Counted from the first letter of the stretch, positions 53,898-63,669 are shown. The stretch is 64,000 nt of DNA from Rhizorhabdus phycosphaerae (GCF_011044255.1 NZ_CP049107.1:3593001-3657000), one strand, 5' to 3'. Program-made: numbers and translations. The notes: a model not told the origin generated them from the sequence alone.

Positions 53898-54362
53898 TCA
53901 GTGCATCGCTGCGACCGAATCCGCGCCATTGCCGGTCGTGTCGTTGCGCTGGCGAAGCTTCTCGATATTGTCGCGCGCCTCGTCGATCCGCTCATGCGCC
54001 TTGCGCGAGAGATCGTCGGTCGCCTTGCGCAGCTTGTCGGTGCCGTCGTGGATGACGCTGCGCACGCGGTCGCGGTTCATGAAAATGGCCACGCCCGCAG
54101 CCACGAGACCGGCGATGACGCCTGCCGCGATCGAGAGGCTGGTCCGGTCGGTCGGAACATTGCGTGCTGCCCGGCTTGCTCGGGTGCGCACCGAACGCAC
54201 CATCTTCTGCGCCTCGCCTGCGAGCGTTTCGGGCTGGCTCGACTGTGCCGCCTTGGGCGCCGCGCGCTTACGAGCCGTCGTCGCCGTCTTGGTGCCGTTA
54301 CGCTTTGCGGTCGCGCGGGTCCCGGTCGAACGCGCGCCAGTGCTGGTCGTCCTGGTAGCCAT
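53898..54362 (-). CDS. Single-pass membrane protein with basic N-terminus and helical C-terminus
   Basis: The 154-residue protein starts with ATG 54362, with GGAGAAG upstream. The first 45 residues are rich in Thr, Ala, Arg and Lys (TTSTGARSTGTRATAKR), like nucleoid-binding or repetitive proteins. A transmembrane helix lies around residues 75-95 (SLSIAAGVIAGLVAAGVAIF). The last 55 residues form a charged amphipathic helix (DKLRKATDDLSRKAHERIDEA), similar to YtxH- or apolipoprotein-like proteins. Unknown function; perhaps linked to envelope or DNA. Confidence 0.8.
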   Translation of the reverse strand: MATRTTSTGARSTGTRATAKRNGTKTATTARKRAAPKAAQSSQPETLAGEAQKMVRSVRTRASRAARNVPTDRTSLSIAAGVIAGLVAAGVAIFMNRDRVRSVIHDGTDKLRKATDDLSRKAHERIDEARDNIEKLRQRNDTTGNGADSVAAMH

Positions 54363-54487
54363 AGTTCTTCTCCATATATTTCGCCGATAAAACGCCCGGG
54401 GACAGCGAGGGTTCCTGACATCGGCATGCTGAATGGCTGCTGTCGGTGCTGGCATGAGGTTCATCATGCCTGTATCTCCTTTGTTCC

Positions 54488-55618
54488 ATGGACGGGCCCG
54501 AGCCATCCTCTTTCGAACCGACCGCCGCGGAGGGCGGCCGCAAGATCATCCATATCGACATGGATGCCTTCTACGCGTCGGTCGAACAGCGTGACGATCC
54601 GTCGCTGCGCGGCAAGCCTGTCGCCGTCGGCGGCACGCGCGAACGCGGGGTGGTCGCGGCGGCGAGCTACGAGGCGCGGCGCTTCGGCGTACGCTCGGCA
54701 ATGGCGTCGGGCCTTGCACGCCGCCTGTGCCCCGATCTTCTGTTCGTCCGGCCGCGGTTCGAAGTCTACCGGGAGGTGTCGCGCCAGATTCACGAGATCT
54801 TCGCCGAGTTCACCGATCTGATCGAACCGCTGTCGCTCGACGAGGCCTATCTGGACGTGACGAGCAATCACCAGGGCGCGGCCACCGCCACCGAGGTTGC
54901 GCGGATGATCCGCGCGAGGATCAAGGCCGAAACCGGTCTGACGGCGTCCGCCGGGGTGTCGTACAACAAGTTCATCGCCAAGCTGGCGTCGGACCACAAC
55001 AAGCCCGACGGGCTATGCGTAGTCCGGCCCGACCAGGGGCTCGCCTTCCTTGCCCCGCTCGCCGTGGGCCGTTTCCACGGGGTCGGCCCGGTCACCGCGG
55101 CGCGCATGGAGAAGCTGGGGATTCACACCGGCGCCGATCTGCGACGGTGCAGCCGCGAGTTTCTTGCGCAGCAGTTCGGCAAGTCCGGCGACTATTTCTA
55201 TCTGGCCGCGCGTGCGATCGACCATCGGCCGGTCCGCCCCGATCGCGTGCGCAAGTCGATCGGCTCGGAGAATACCTTCTTCCACGATCTGTTCGCCCAT
55301 GACGATCTCGCCGCAGCGCTGCGCGAGTCGAGCGATACCGTGGCGCGCCATGCCGCGCGGACCGGCAAGGCGGGGCGGACCGTGTCGATCAAGCTGCGTT
55401 ACGCCGACTTCCGCACCTTGACCCGGGCGCGGACATTGCCGGCTCCCGTCTCCGATGCGGACAGCCTCTACCGCACGGCGCTGGAACTGCTCGCGCCGCT
55501 CGAGCCCGTGGAGCAGGGCGTGCGGCTTCTGGGCGTGACGCTGTCCAACCTGGGCGAAGGCGAGGAAGAGCTGTCGGTGACCGCCGAGCAATTGGCGCTG
55601 GCGCTCGAATGGGCCTAA
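54488..55618 (+). CDS. dinB: DNA polymerase IV
   Basis: The 376-residue Y-family polymerase has catalytic motif I (IIHIDMDAFYASVEQRDDP, Asp24) and motif III (PLSLDEAYLDVT). SASAGVSYNKFIAKLASD-type signatures read here as TASAGVSYNKFIAKLASDHNKP. It performs translesion and error-prone synthesis. No clear LexA box or strong ribosome site was found in the 125-base upstream gap. Confidence 0.96.
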   Translation: MDGPEPSSFEPTAAEGGRKIIHIDMDAFYASVEQRDDPSLRGKPVAVGGTRERGVVAAASYEARRFGVRSAMASGLARRLCPDLLFVRPRFEVYREVSRQIHEIFAEFTDLIEPLSLDEAYLDVTSNHQGAATATEVARMIRARIKAETGLTASAGVSYNKFIAKLASDHNKPDGLCVVRPDQGLAFLAPLAVGRFHGVGPVTAARMEKLGIHTGADLRRCSREFLAQQFGKSGDYFYLAARAIDHRPVRPDRVRKSIGSENTFFHDLFAHDDLAAALRESSDTVARHAARTGKAGRTVSIKLRYADFRTLTRARTLPAPVSDADSLYRTALELLAPLEPVEQGVRLLGVTLSNLGEGEEELSVTAEQLALALEWA

Positions 55619-55646
55619 GCTGCTGCAAAGGCAGAGGGAGCCCACC

Positions 55647-56309
55647 ATGACGACCACGCTGACCATCGATTTCGTCTCGGATGTTTCCTGTCCCTGGTGC
55701 GTCATCGGGTTGCGCGGGCTCGAACAGGCGCTCGACCTGCTCCAGGGGGAGGTCGAGGCGGACATTCGCTTTCAGCCGTTTGAACTCAATCCCGGGATGG
55801 CGCGCGAGGGCGAGAATATCGGCGAGCACATCCAGCGCAAATATGGCAGCAGCCCGGAAAAATCGGCTGATCTGCGCGAGATGATCCGGAGCAGGGCGGC
55901 GGCGCTCGGTTTCGTGATGGCGATGGGCCCGGACAGCCGCATCTACAACACCTTCGACGCGCACCGCCTGCTCCATTGGGCCGGTCTGCAAGACCTTGAT
56001 CGGCAGAGGGCGCTGAAGCACGCCCTGTTCGCGCTCTATTTCACCGACGCCGGCAATCCCGCCGATCGCGATGCACTGATCGAAGCGGCCGGCCGGGTCG
56101 GGCTGGACCGCGATCAGGCCGCTTCGATCCTCGATTCCGACGCCTATGCAGAAGCCGTGCGGGAGGCCGAGCTTCTCTGGCAGCGCCAGGGGATAAGCTC
56201 GGTTCCGGCGGTGGTCGTCGATGGCCGCTATCTCATCTCGGGCGGGCAGCCGCCCGAGGCGTTCGAGAAAGCGCTGCGGTCGATCGCCGCCGAGAAGGCC
56301 GCCAGCTGA
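55647..56309 (+). CDS. DsbA-family oxidoreductase, FrnE-like
   Basis: The 220-residue protein has the thioredoxin-like active site C15-P-W-C18 (VSCPWCVIG) and a long helical insert, as in FrnE/2-hydroxychromene isomerase-like DsbA proteins. Its C-terminal part has GISSVPAVVVDGRYLISGGQP (the cis-Pro loop). No signal peptide is visible, so it is cytoplasmic. It lies 28 bases after dinB in the same direction. Confidence 0.92.
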   Translation: MTTTLTIDFVSDVSCPWCVIGLRGLEQALDLLQGEVEADIRFQPFELNPGMAREGENIGEHIQRKYGSSPEKSADLREMIRSRAAALGFVMAMGPDSRIYNTFDAHRLLHWAGLQDLDRQRALKHALFALYFTDAGNPADRDALIEAAGRVGLDRDQAASILDSDAYAEAVREAELLWQRQGISSVPAVVVDGRYLISGGQPPEAFEKALRSIAAEKAAS

Positions 56310-56325
56310 GCGCTCTCTCGCTCAG
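56306..56325. terminator. Candidate bidirectional terminator overlapping two stops
   Basis: A perfect 7-base-pair stem (CTGAGCG-6-CGCTCAG) contains the stop codons of the convergent DsbA and ACT genes. There is no T-run. Confidence 0.4.
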
Positions 56326-56849
56326 TCGTTGGAGCGACCATCGGGAAAGTCGACCATGATCTCGCCGGATATGTCCTCGAGCGCCTCGCGCAGGCGATCG
56401 ACCGACAGTCCCGGCGGGAGCAGCAGCTGCGCCTGCCCGCGAAACAGAGGAGAGCCGGACCAGGCGCTGCCTTCGATCTCGCTCGAAAATCCCTCGATGT
56501 TGACGTGAAGCCCCGCGAGCACCGTCGTGACCTCGCGGACGATGCCGGGGCGGTCCTGGCCGACGATCTCGATCGCCAGAACGTCTCCGGCGCGGTCGGT
56601 GGCGGGGGCGACTGACGGAGAGATCGCAACCGACAGGCCGGTCGCGTCGATCGCCTGCGCAGCAGCTTCCAGATCGCCCAGGCGTCCGGCCGGAAGCTCG
56701 ACCAGTACAGACCCGACATATTGCCCGCCGAGGCGCGACAAATGGCTTTCGAGCCAGTTCCCACCGACCTGATAGACCGCATCGGCGAGGGCCTTGGTCA
56801 GGCCGGGACGATCGCTGCCGACAACCGTCAGGATCACGCTCTGGTTCAT
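56322..56849 (-). CDS. ACT-domain regulatory protein, GcvR-like
   Basis: The protein has 175 residues from ATG 56849; GGAGAG is placed correctly for it. It has two ACT domains: residues 4-75 (ILTVVGSDRPGLTKALADAVYQVGGNWLES) and 93-165 (LAIEIVGQDRPGIVREVTTVLAGLHVNIEGF). Glycine cleavage regulators and related ACT proteins share this layout, with 'DRPG' at each ligand site. It probably senses an amino acid and controls a partner protein. GcvA is not nearby. Confidence 0.88.
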   Translation of the reverse strand: MNQSVILTVVGSDRPGLTKALADAVYQVGGNWLESHLSRLGGQYVGSVLVELPAGRLGDLEAAAQAIDATGLSVAISPSVAPATDRAGDVLAIEIVGQDRPGIVREVTTVLAGLHVNIEGFSSEIEGSAWSGSPLFRGQAQLLLPPGLSVDRLREALEDISGEIMVDFPDGRSND

Positions 56850-56919
56850 GGCTTCACTCTCCATTCTTTGTTGTCGGCCAAGCCGCAGCGCTTATGTGAT
56901 GCCGTGGCCCGACACGCTT

Positions 56920-58641
56920 TCATTCCGAACGCAGAAGGCTCCAGCCGATCTCGATGCCCTCGGCCGGGACCGATCCGGCGATCACCAACTGGCGGATAGA
57001 CTGCGGCCTGCCGCGGGAATCGATCCATATGCTGTCTTCGATAGCGACCTCTCCGCCGCTCGCCCTGAAGCGCCACAGCGCGCCTTCCGCGATGCGCAGC
57101 AGCGCCCCGCTGCCATCGGCCGTCGCGGAAACGTCGACATCGGGCGCGAGGTGGAACCGGATGGCGTAGCTGGTCTCGGTCTGTTTCGAGCGGCGACCGG
57201 AGGGAAGGAGATGATCCTCGCCCTTCACCTGCCGACCGCCCTGGCCGATCTGGATGACCCGCCGGTGGGCGAAGCCGAAGCGCCGGACATAGCCGTCATG
57301 GCGCATGTCGATGCGGCTTCCCTGCATGTCCTCGCGCCGTTCCACCTCGACCTCGGTGACGCCCTTGCCGAGTGTTCCGTCGTCATGGACGGCGGTCGAA
57401 TTGCTGTCGGCCAGCACCAGCGTCGAATGGGCGGCGGTGCTGCGCAGCGCCTGGGCGAGCTCCGGGTGGAGCGCATTGTTCGCGCCGCGCCCGCCGCCGC
57501 AGTTGACGATCAGCCGCCAGGGCCCGTCCGACATCTCCAGAGCCAGCGTCGAGGCGCAGGCGTTGCGTGCGAAGCGCGACACGGGCGGCGGTGCGGCGTC
57601 GACGATGATCCGCGTATGGCCGTTCGCCAGTCGCTGATAACCCCAGTCGCGCGACTGCCGCAGCGGCCGACCGCGGATCCCCGATCCCGCGACCACCGCG
57701 TCGATCCGGCCCCCATCGATCGGCGCCGTGCCCTGCCAGCTCGACAGGCCGCCATCGCCCATGGTGAGACCGAGCAGCGGTGGCACGGCCCGGTTGAGCG
57801 CGTCCAGCAGCGGTGCGGGCAATCGCTGGCCACGCATCTCATAATATTTGCGCAGCATGGCGAGCAGGCCGACAAGGTCGATCTGCTCCACCGGGGAGCG
57901 GCTTACAATTCCGCCATCGGGATGGAGCGCCGCCTCCAATGCGCGGGTGAGGCCTTGTTCTCCGTGGAGCTGGCGCAGTTCGCCGCCCGGGATCAGCAGT
58001 CCCGCAGCGGTCACGCCCGCCCAGGCTGCCACGCGCGGTAGGCCGGGGGCGGCCTTTTCTGCGCTGCGATCGAGATGCTTGGCACCACGGCTCAGCGTGT
58101 TCAGCACCGGGCCGCGCAACTCGTCGGTGGAGACGATCAGCGGAGCATGGCATCCCCAGAACAGGATGCGGCGCCCCCACAGGTCGGGACGCCAGGCCGC
58201 TTCATGAACCTGCCGGCCGCAATTCTCCAGCCAGCGCCGGGTCAGCAACTCGGCGATCGGCGCCACCCGCAGCCGGGGGCCTGCCGCGCTCAGGTCGCGC
58301 AGCCAGGCGAAGCTCTGGAGATGGTCGTTGAACGCGGCGGAGATGGTGCGGGGCCGGAAGTCGAACGTCTCGATCGCGACGCTCTCGCCCTGCCAGACGA
58401 TCTCGCCGTCCAGCATCGCTCCGCCCAGGCGTACGAGCCCTTCGATCGGATCGACCGGCACGTCGAGCAGCTTGAGCGGATAGCGGCCCCGTAACCGGAA
58501 ATTGTGAACCGGCGTGCGCCAGGACAAAGCGTGGAGCCGTCCGGCGACGCGCTCTGCGAGCGAATGGCTGCGGTCATGCTCGACGCGGATCAGGCGCCGG
58601 CCGGGCTCAACGCCGTCGTCGAAGCCGGGCCCGTCGCTCAT
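56920..58641 (-). CDS. Heparinase II/III-like protein
   Basis: The 573-residue protein has an N-terminal alpha domain and a C-terminal beta-sandwich typical of heparinase II/III. The conserved parts include LRLHALSWRTPVHNFRLRGRYP-type segments and DHLQSFAWLRDL. MGDGGLSSWQGTAP and NCGGGRGAN lie in the middle. It lacks a signal peptide. Substrate is unknown; it may act on cell-surface polysaccharide. It lies 9 bases downstream of rpe in the same direction. Confidence 0.85.
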   Translation of the reverse strand: MSDGPGFDDGVEPGRRLIRVEHDRSHSLAERVAGRLHALSWRTPVHNFRLRGRYPLKLLDVPVDPIEGLVRLGGAMLDGEIVWQGESVAIETFDFRPRTISAAFNDHLQSFAWLRDLSAAGPRLRVAPIAELLTRRWLENCGRQVHEAAWRPDLWGRRILFWGCHAPLIVSTDELRGPVLNTLSRGAKHLDRSAEKAAPGLPRVAAWAGVTAAGLLIPGGELRQLHGEQGLTRALEAALHPDGGIVSRSPVEQIDLVGLLAMLRKYYEMRGQRLPAPLLDALNRAVPPLLGLTMGDGGLSSWQGTAPIDGGRIDAVVAGSGIRGRPLRQSRDWGYQRLANGHTRIIVDAAPPPVSRFARNACASTLALEMSDGPWRLIVNCGGGRGANNALHPELAQALRSTAAHSTLVLADSNSTAVHDDGTLGKGVTEVEVERREDMQGSRIDMRHDGYVRRFGFAHRRVIQIGQGGRQVKGEDHLLPSGRRSKQTETSYAIRFHLAPDVDVSATADGSGALLRIAEGALWRFRASGGEVAIEDSIWIDSRGRPQSIRQLVIAGSVPAEGIEIGWSLLRSE

Positions 58642-58650
58642 GCCTTATGC

Positions 58651-59313
58651 TCAGCCTTTCCTGAGGCCGGCGATGTTGGCGGCGTAGCAGTCGGGGCCGC
58701 CCCGGAAGGTCGCCGTGCCGGCAACCAGAGCGGTGGCTCCGGCCGCGATCACGCGCGGCGCGGTGTTGGCATCGACGCCGCCGTCCACCTCCAGCTCGAT
58801 AGGCTTGCCGGTCTTGTCGATCATCTTGCGGATCGCCTCGATCTTGCGCAGCTGGCTTTCGATGAAGCTCTGCCCGCCGAAGCCCGGATTTACGCTCATC
58901 ACCAACACGAGGTCGATGTCCTCGATCAGATAATCGAGCATCTTCGCCGGGGTCGCCGGGTTGAGCGAGATGCCGGCCTTTTTGCCGAGCGCCTTGATCC
59001 GCTGGACGGTGCGATGCGTGTGCGGCCCCGCTTCGGGGTGCACGGTGATGATATCCGCGCCTGCATTGGCGAAGTCCTCCAGGAAGGAATCGACCGGCGA
59101 AATCATCAGGTGCACGTCGAACGGCTTGGTCGTGTGCGGGCGCAGCGCCTTCACGACGGCCGGGCCGATCGTGATGTTCGGCACGAAATGCCCGTCCATC
59201 ACGTCGACGTGAATCCAGTCGGCGCCGGCCGCGTCGATGGCCCGGACTTCCTCGCCCAGTCGGGCGAAGTCTGCGGAGAGGATGGAGGGCGAGATCTTTA
59301 CGGGCTGGGTCAT
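58651..59313 (-). CDS. rpe: Ribulose-phosphate 3-epimerase
   Basis: The 220-residue TIM barrel starts with ATG 59313. It has the family motifs [36 protein letters not shown] (metal His and Asp), HLMI and [24 protein letters not shown] and VAGTATFRG follow. It interconverts ribulose-5-phosphate and xylulose-5-phosphate in the pentose phosphate pathway. Confidence 0.97.
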   Translation of the reverse strand: MTQPVKISPSILSADFARLGEEVRAIDAAGADWIHVDVMDGHFVPNITIGPAVVKALRPHTTKPFDVHLMISPVDSFLEDFANAGADIITVHPEAGPHTHRTVQRIKALGKKAGISLNPATPAKMLDYLIEDIDLVLVMSVNPGFGGQSFIESQLRKIEAIRKMIDKTGKPIELEVDGGVDANTAPRVIAAGATALVAGTATFRGGPDCYAANIAGLRKG

Positions 59314-59421
59314 ATCCGTTCCGATTAGCCATGTGGGCAGGGGCGGGCAAGGTCGGAGGGTCGTGCCACGCACACCGTCTGTCTCCCATCGGGAAGATCG
59401 CCGGTGATCGAGGGGCGCTGC

Positions 59422-60822
59422 TCAGAGCCCCAGCTGTTCGCGGTCGACCGTGGCCGCGACCAGCTCGGCGCGGGACGCAGCCTGCCGATATTCGGCGTCG
59501 ATCTGGCGAAGCCGCGCGTCGGCGGCCGATTCCTCGCGCAGGTTGACCAGCAGGAAGTCGCTCGCCCCCAGCTGGAACCGGCGGCGCTCGGCCTCCGCCA
59601 TGCGGTTCGCCAGCCGGCTTTCGTCGGCGGCCAGGCCGACCAGCTTGGATGTGGCGTCGACCTGGATCGAGAAGGCGCGGATCTCGACCTGAATCTGTTC
59701 GGTGAGCAGCTTGCGGCGCAGGGCAAGGCTTTCCGCCTCGGCCTCGGCCTCGGCGATGCGCCCGCGCGCTTGGCGTCTCTGCAGGGGAACCGAAAAGCGC
59801 AGGCCTACGATCGTCTCGGTGGGGGATCGGCTGGACCCGCCGAGCCCGGTGGGGCCGATGTCCTTGCTGGTCTCGGCGCGGACGTCGAGACGGGGCGACA
59901 TCTCGTTTTCGGCAAGCTGAATCCTGGTGCGTGTCTGATCGAGGCGCACCAATATGGCATCGAGATCGGGCCGTGACACAGGCATGCCTTCGAGGGCGCT
60001 CGTCGGCGGGAGCCTGAAGGTCGGAAAGCTCTCTGGAAGCCGGCCGCGATCGACCACGACCGGGGTGCCGGCCTCGTCGCGCAGAAACAGCGACAATGCG
60101 TTAGCGGCAGCCGCCAGGTCCTGCTCGGCGCGCACCAGCAGTGCTTCGCGCCGGATCATGTTCTGGCGGTTCTCGGTCGCGAGAATCTCCGGCCGCGAGC
60201 CCCGTTTTACCTGTTGTTCGATCGATTGCTGACGATCGGTCGCAAGCTTCAGCAGGTCGCGATAAATCGCAACGCGCTGCCCTGCGGCGACCCAGTTTTG
60301 ATAGGCGTCGATCGCGCGTCGCTGGACCCCGATCGCCACCATGTCCCGGTCGAGCTTGGCGATATCGATGTCGCGCTCCGCCAGCGACAGCTTCGCCCGC
60401 CGGTCGTCGATGAAACGGTCCCGGAGCAGCGCGAAATAGCCTCCGAGCTTTACCTCGCCCAGCCGGTTGGTGAAGGATTTGTCCTCATAGATGGGGAAGT
60501 CGCCGCGCGAGACCCGGTAGCCGGCATAGAGGCCGCCGCCATTGCTCAGCAGCGGCTGACTGGCCTTGCCCTCGATGATCGTGCCGTCATAGGTGCCGGT
60601 CAGCCGGCTGGTCGCGTCGGCTTCGAACAGCAGGTCGAAAGCGCCCTGCGCGGAGAGGCGGCGGCCCTCCATCTGGCGTTGTTTGGCGATGGCATCGAGG
60701 ATGGCCGGCGCGTGCTGTGCGGAGGAGCGGAGCAGCTCCTCCAGCGTCAGCGGAGCGGCTCCCACCTGCGCCGGCAAGAGCGCCGCCATTGCTGCCAGCA
60801 CCGTCACGAGCCAACGCATCAT
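59422..60822 (-). CDS. TolC-family outer-membrane channel
   Basis: The 466-residue protein starts at ATG 60822, overlapping the HlyD stop (ATGA); ATG 60819 is adjacent. It has a signal peptide (cleavage near VGAA), then long alternating helices such as EAEAEAESLALRRKLLTEQIQVEIRAF and AERRRFQLGASDFLLVNLREESA, the TolC repeat pattern. It should form the outer-membrane exit of the HlyD-ABC export system encoded upstream. The C-terminus lacks any extra domain. Confidence 0.9.
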   Translation of the reverse strand: MMRWLVTVLAAMAALLPAQVGAAPLTLEELLRSSAQHAPAILDAIAKQRQMEGRRLSAQGAFDLLFEADATSRLTGTYDGTIIEGKASQPLLSNGGGLYAGYRVSRGDFPIYEDKSFTNRLGEVKLGGYFALLRDRFIDDRRAKLSLAERDIDIAKLDRDMVAIGVQRRAIDAYQNWVAAGQRVAIYRDLLKLATDRQQSIEQQVKRGSRPEILATENRQNMIRREALLVRAEQDLAAAANALSLFLRDEAGTPVVVDRGRLPESFPTFRLPPTSALEGMPVSRPDLDAILVRLDQTRTRIQLAENEMSPRLDVRAETSKDIGPTGLGGSSRSPTETIVGLRFSVPLQRRQARGRIAEAEAEAESLALRRKLLTEQIQVEIRAFSIQVDATSKLVGLAADESRLANRMAEAERRRFQLGASDFLLVNLREESAADARLRQIDAEYRQAASRAELVAATVDREQLGL

Positions 60823-61883
60823 TTGCCCTGATCCTTGCTCGTCGCGACAGAAGGATAGCCGGCTTCGGACTCCTGGGCGGGACGGCGGAACTCGAGCGGG
60901 AAGTCGTTGAGCTGGCGCCACAGCTCGTAACCGAGCGGCACGGTTTCCATCTGGATCCAGCCGCGCACTTTCGCGCCGACCCGCACATAGGCGGCCGCCG
61001 GCCAGGGGGCCTTGCCCGGGGCTTCCTCGACGATGACACGGAACAGGCCCGTCGCCTGAGCCGACGGGTCGATCGAGCGGACGCGCCCGTCGAACATGCC
61101 TTGCGCGACCGATGGCCAGCCACTGAACTGGATCGCGGGCCAGCCTTCGAAGGCGAGGCGGACCGTCCGGCCGGGCCGGACGAGCGCGATGTCGCGGCCG
61201 TCGATCATGAGCTCGATAACCCGTGCCGGGGTTTCGGGCGCGAGCATCGCGAGCTGGCTGCCCGCGGTGACGAGCGTGGCGCCGGCGACCGCGTTGATCG
61301 ACTGTATCCGTCCGTCGCGCGGCGCAGTGACGAGCAGCGCGGACTGGCGGTTCAGGGCCAGGTCGGCGCGGTTCAGCTTGGCGCGCGATTCTGCCAGCTT
61401 TGCCTGCTGTTCGGCGACCTTGATCTGCGTGGCTTCGTAGTCGCGCCGCGCGATCAGCCCCTCGGAAAAGAGCTGTGCCGAGCGGTTCACATCGAGCTGC
61501 GCGACCGCGATCGCCTGCTGGACCGAGGCGACTTCGGCCGCCACCTGCGCCCGTTCGGCCTGCAACCGCGCAATAAGATTGGGGTCGTTGTCGACGAGCA
61601 GGGCAATCTTGTCGCCCTTTGCGACCACCTGGCCGTCCTGCACGAACCATTTCTCGACCCGGCCTGGCACCAGAGCGGTAATCGGCTGGACGCGGTCGAG
61701 CGGTGACAGGGCTATGACCTGCCCGGTTCCGGCGGATGTCTGCACCCAGGGCACGATGAACAGCAGGATCGCGATGATCCCGATGGCAACGCTCAGTATC
61801 CACGCGATGACCCGCGCCATCCTCGGCGGCTGGAGCGAGGCGAGCGTGTGGAAATGCCGGATATGTTCAGGCTTGAAGGGCAT
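60819..61883 (-). CDS. HlyD-family membrane fusion protein
   Basis: The 354-residue protein starts with ATG 61883 (GGAAGGATCGG upstream). It has a transmembrane helix at about residues 23-45 (ARVIAWILSVAIGIIAILLFIV). A barrel/biotinyl-lipoyl region (LDRVQPITALVPGRVEKWFVQDGQVVAKGDKIALLVDND), a coiled coil (AERAQVAAEVASVQQAIAV) and a second lipoyl half (TAPRDGRIQSINAVAGATLVTAG) follow. It bridges the inner-membrane ABC protein and TolC. Its start overlaps the upstream ABC gene by 17 bases. Confidence 0.93.
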   Translation of the reverse strand: MPFKPEHIRHFHTLASLQPPRMARVIAWILSVAIGIIAILLFIVPWVQTSAGTGQVIALSPLDRVQPITALVPGRVEKWFVQDGQVVAKGDKIALLVDNDPNLIARLQAERAQVAAEVASVQQAIAVAQLDVNRSAQLFSEGLIARRDYEATQIKVAEQQAKLAESRAKLNRADLALNRQSALLVTAPRDGRIQSINAVAGATLVTAGSQLAMLAPETPARVIELMIDGRDIALVRPGRTVRLAFEGWPAIQFSGWPSVAQGMFDGRVRSIDPSAQATGLFRVIVEEAPGKAPWPAAAYVRVGAKVRGWIQMETVPLGYELWRQLNDFPLEFRRPAQESEAGYPSVATSKDQGK

Positions 61884-63567
61884 TTGCCGATCCTTCCCGC
61901 TTGGCCGTTTCCATGAGGTCGGCATCGGTTTCGCAGCGCATCTGGCTGGTTGCGCCAATCCACAGATAGCCGTCGCGCACAATGCCTTCCGGACGACGGG
62001 TGAATTGCAGCACGGTCGTTCCGCTTTCGCGGAGCCTGTCCAGAGCACGGTTCAGACAGTCCGGGGGCAACAGATCATAGAGCGGGGACAGCACCAGCAG
62101 CTTGGGGCGTGCGAGCAATGCCGCCGCAAGCTTGAGCGCCATCAGCTCGCCCACCGAGAGCGGCCAGCCCGAACTGGAGATGATCGTATCGAGGCCCTTC
62201 TCGAGGCTGCTGATCCGCCCGGCCAGATCGACCGTCTCCAGCACGCCGATCATGCCGTCCTGCGTACCGGATGCGGCCAGGCGCAAATAGTCGCGGATCG
62301 ACATCTCCACGAAGCTGGGTCGGTCGAACACCATGATATCGGCGCGCAGCCGGTACATGTCGAAACCCGAAATATCCCCTCCGCCGATCAGGACCATCCC
62401 GCGCCTGGCAAGGGTGTGGCGCTTGAGAAGGCGGGACAGGGAGCCTTCCACGCCCGCGGCTGCCATGACGACCAGCTGCTCCCCGCTTTCGATCGCAAAG
62501 TCGAAGCGATGATCGCCATATTCGGCACCCCGCAGCTTCACCGATCCGTCGGCCGGTCCGGTCCCGCCGGTCTGCCCCTGTTCCTGCGGGATTTCCCAGA
62601 ACAGCGACAGTTCCTCGAGGCCTGCGGCGAACTCGTACAGCGCTTCGAGATAGGTGCCGAACTGCGAGATGCCGTAAAAGACCCCCGAAAGGATCAGCTC
62701 TGCCGCGACGAGCTGACCGATCGACAGCTCTCCGCGGATGATCAGCCATCCCCCAAGCGCGAGCAGCGTGGCGCTGGCCAGCGCGTAGATGAACAGCAGG
62801 GCGATCGTTTGGGCGAAGGTGTAGCTGAAATGTTTGCGATGGGCTGCGACATATCCGGCCGTGAGCGCTTCCGAACGCTGGATGGCATGCGTCAGGTGGC
62901 GGCTCGATTTATAGAAGCCGTTGGAACTGCCGACGCTTTCGAGCCAGTGCGCCGCACTGTGTTTCGCCTGGCTCTTTTCGACGGCGCTGGAAATCGCGCC
63001 CGACGCCCAGAACTGCCAGACGATGAAAAGGAGCAGCACCAACACGGCGTTGAACGCGAGAAAGAACGGATGGTAGAAACTCGTGACGGCCAGGCCGATG
63101 ATGCCCTGGAGGGCGATGGTGAAGCCGCCGATGATCAGGCTGGGTAGCGCCTTCTGCACCGTCATCAGGTCGAAATAGCGATTGAACAGGTCGCCGCGCA
63201 GCGTGTCGGTGAAGAACGGGTTCTGCGCATGCACCGCGCGCAGCGTGATTTCCGCCACGATCCGCGCGAACCATCGCCGCTCGAACCGCGCCATCACATG
63301 AATCCGGATCGCCGACAATATGCCCGACAGGGCGAGCAGCAGGAACAGGATCAATGACAGGGTGAACAGCGGCGCGGGAAGCGCCGTGTTCGCGACCGAG
63401 TTGATAAGCAGCTGGACCGAGATCGGTGTAGCCAACGACAGCAGAGAGATCGCAACGCCATAAACGGCGGCGATCTTCAGAAAGCCAGCATCGGGCGCGA
63501 GGACGAGCTTGATCCAGCCCCCGAGCGCCCTCACGCCATATTTTTGTCCCGCCACCATGACCTCCAC
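61867..63567 (-). CDS. ABC exporter-like protein with degenerate ATPase domain
   Basis: The 566-residue protein has an N-terminal six-helix membrane domain (residues about 30-300, with FNRYFDLMTVQKALPSLI and TDTLRGDLFNRYFD), similar to type I secretion ABC proteins. In the C-terminal domain the Walker A position reads AAAGVEGSLS (369-378) without G-K-S/T. Walker B reads LLVLSPL (490-496) without the D-E pair. The signature reads PLSVGE in place of LSGGQ. It is therefore unlikely to hydrolyse ATP alone. A partner ABC subunit is not in the window. It may be a pseudo-ATPase using another energy source or partner. Confidence 0.88.
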   Translation of the reverse strand: MEVMVAGQKYGVRALGGWIKLVLAPDAGFLKIAAVYGVAISLLSLATPISVQLLINSVANTALPAPLFTLSLILFLLLALSGILSAIRIHVMARFERRWFARIVAEITLRAVHAQNPFFTDTLRGDLFNRYFDLMTVQKALPSLIIGGFTIALQGIIGLAVTSFYHPFFLAFNAVLVLLLFIVWQFWASGAISSAVEKSQAKHSAAHWLESVGSSNGFYKSSRHLTHAIQRSEALTAGYVAAHRKHFSYTFAQTIALLFIYALASATLLALGGWLIIRGELSIGQLVAAELILSGVFYGISQFGTYLEALYEFAAGLEELSLFWEIPQEQGQTGGTGPADGSVKLRGAEYGDHRFDFAIESGEQLVVMAAAGVEGSLSRLLKRHTLARRGMVLIGGGDISGFDMYRLRADIMVFDRPSFVEMSIRDYLRLAASGTQDGMIGVLETVDLAGRISSLEKGLDTIISSSGWPLSVGELMALKLAAALLARPKLLVLSPLYDLLPPDCLNRALDRLRESGTTVLQFTRRPEGIVRDGYLWIGATSQMRCETDADLMETAKREGSANALQA

Positions 63568-63669
63568 GTTCGATGCCCAAAGGTGGTATTGTCGATCGAT
63601 ATGTCTAGCCCGACCTCAGCTATATGTTCGATAGGTATTTCCTATTGGTTGCAGTGCAGCAACTCTTTG

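Noticed and set aside
60823-61803. A frame that extends the TolC gene upstream by over 300 codons
   Set aside because: It overlaps the HlyD gene in another frame, and TolC has a clear signal peptide starting at 60822.
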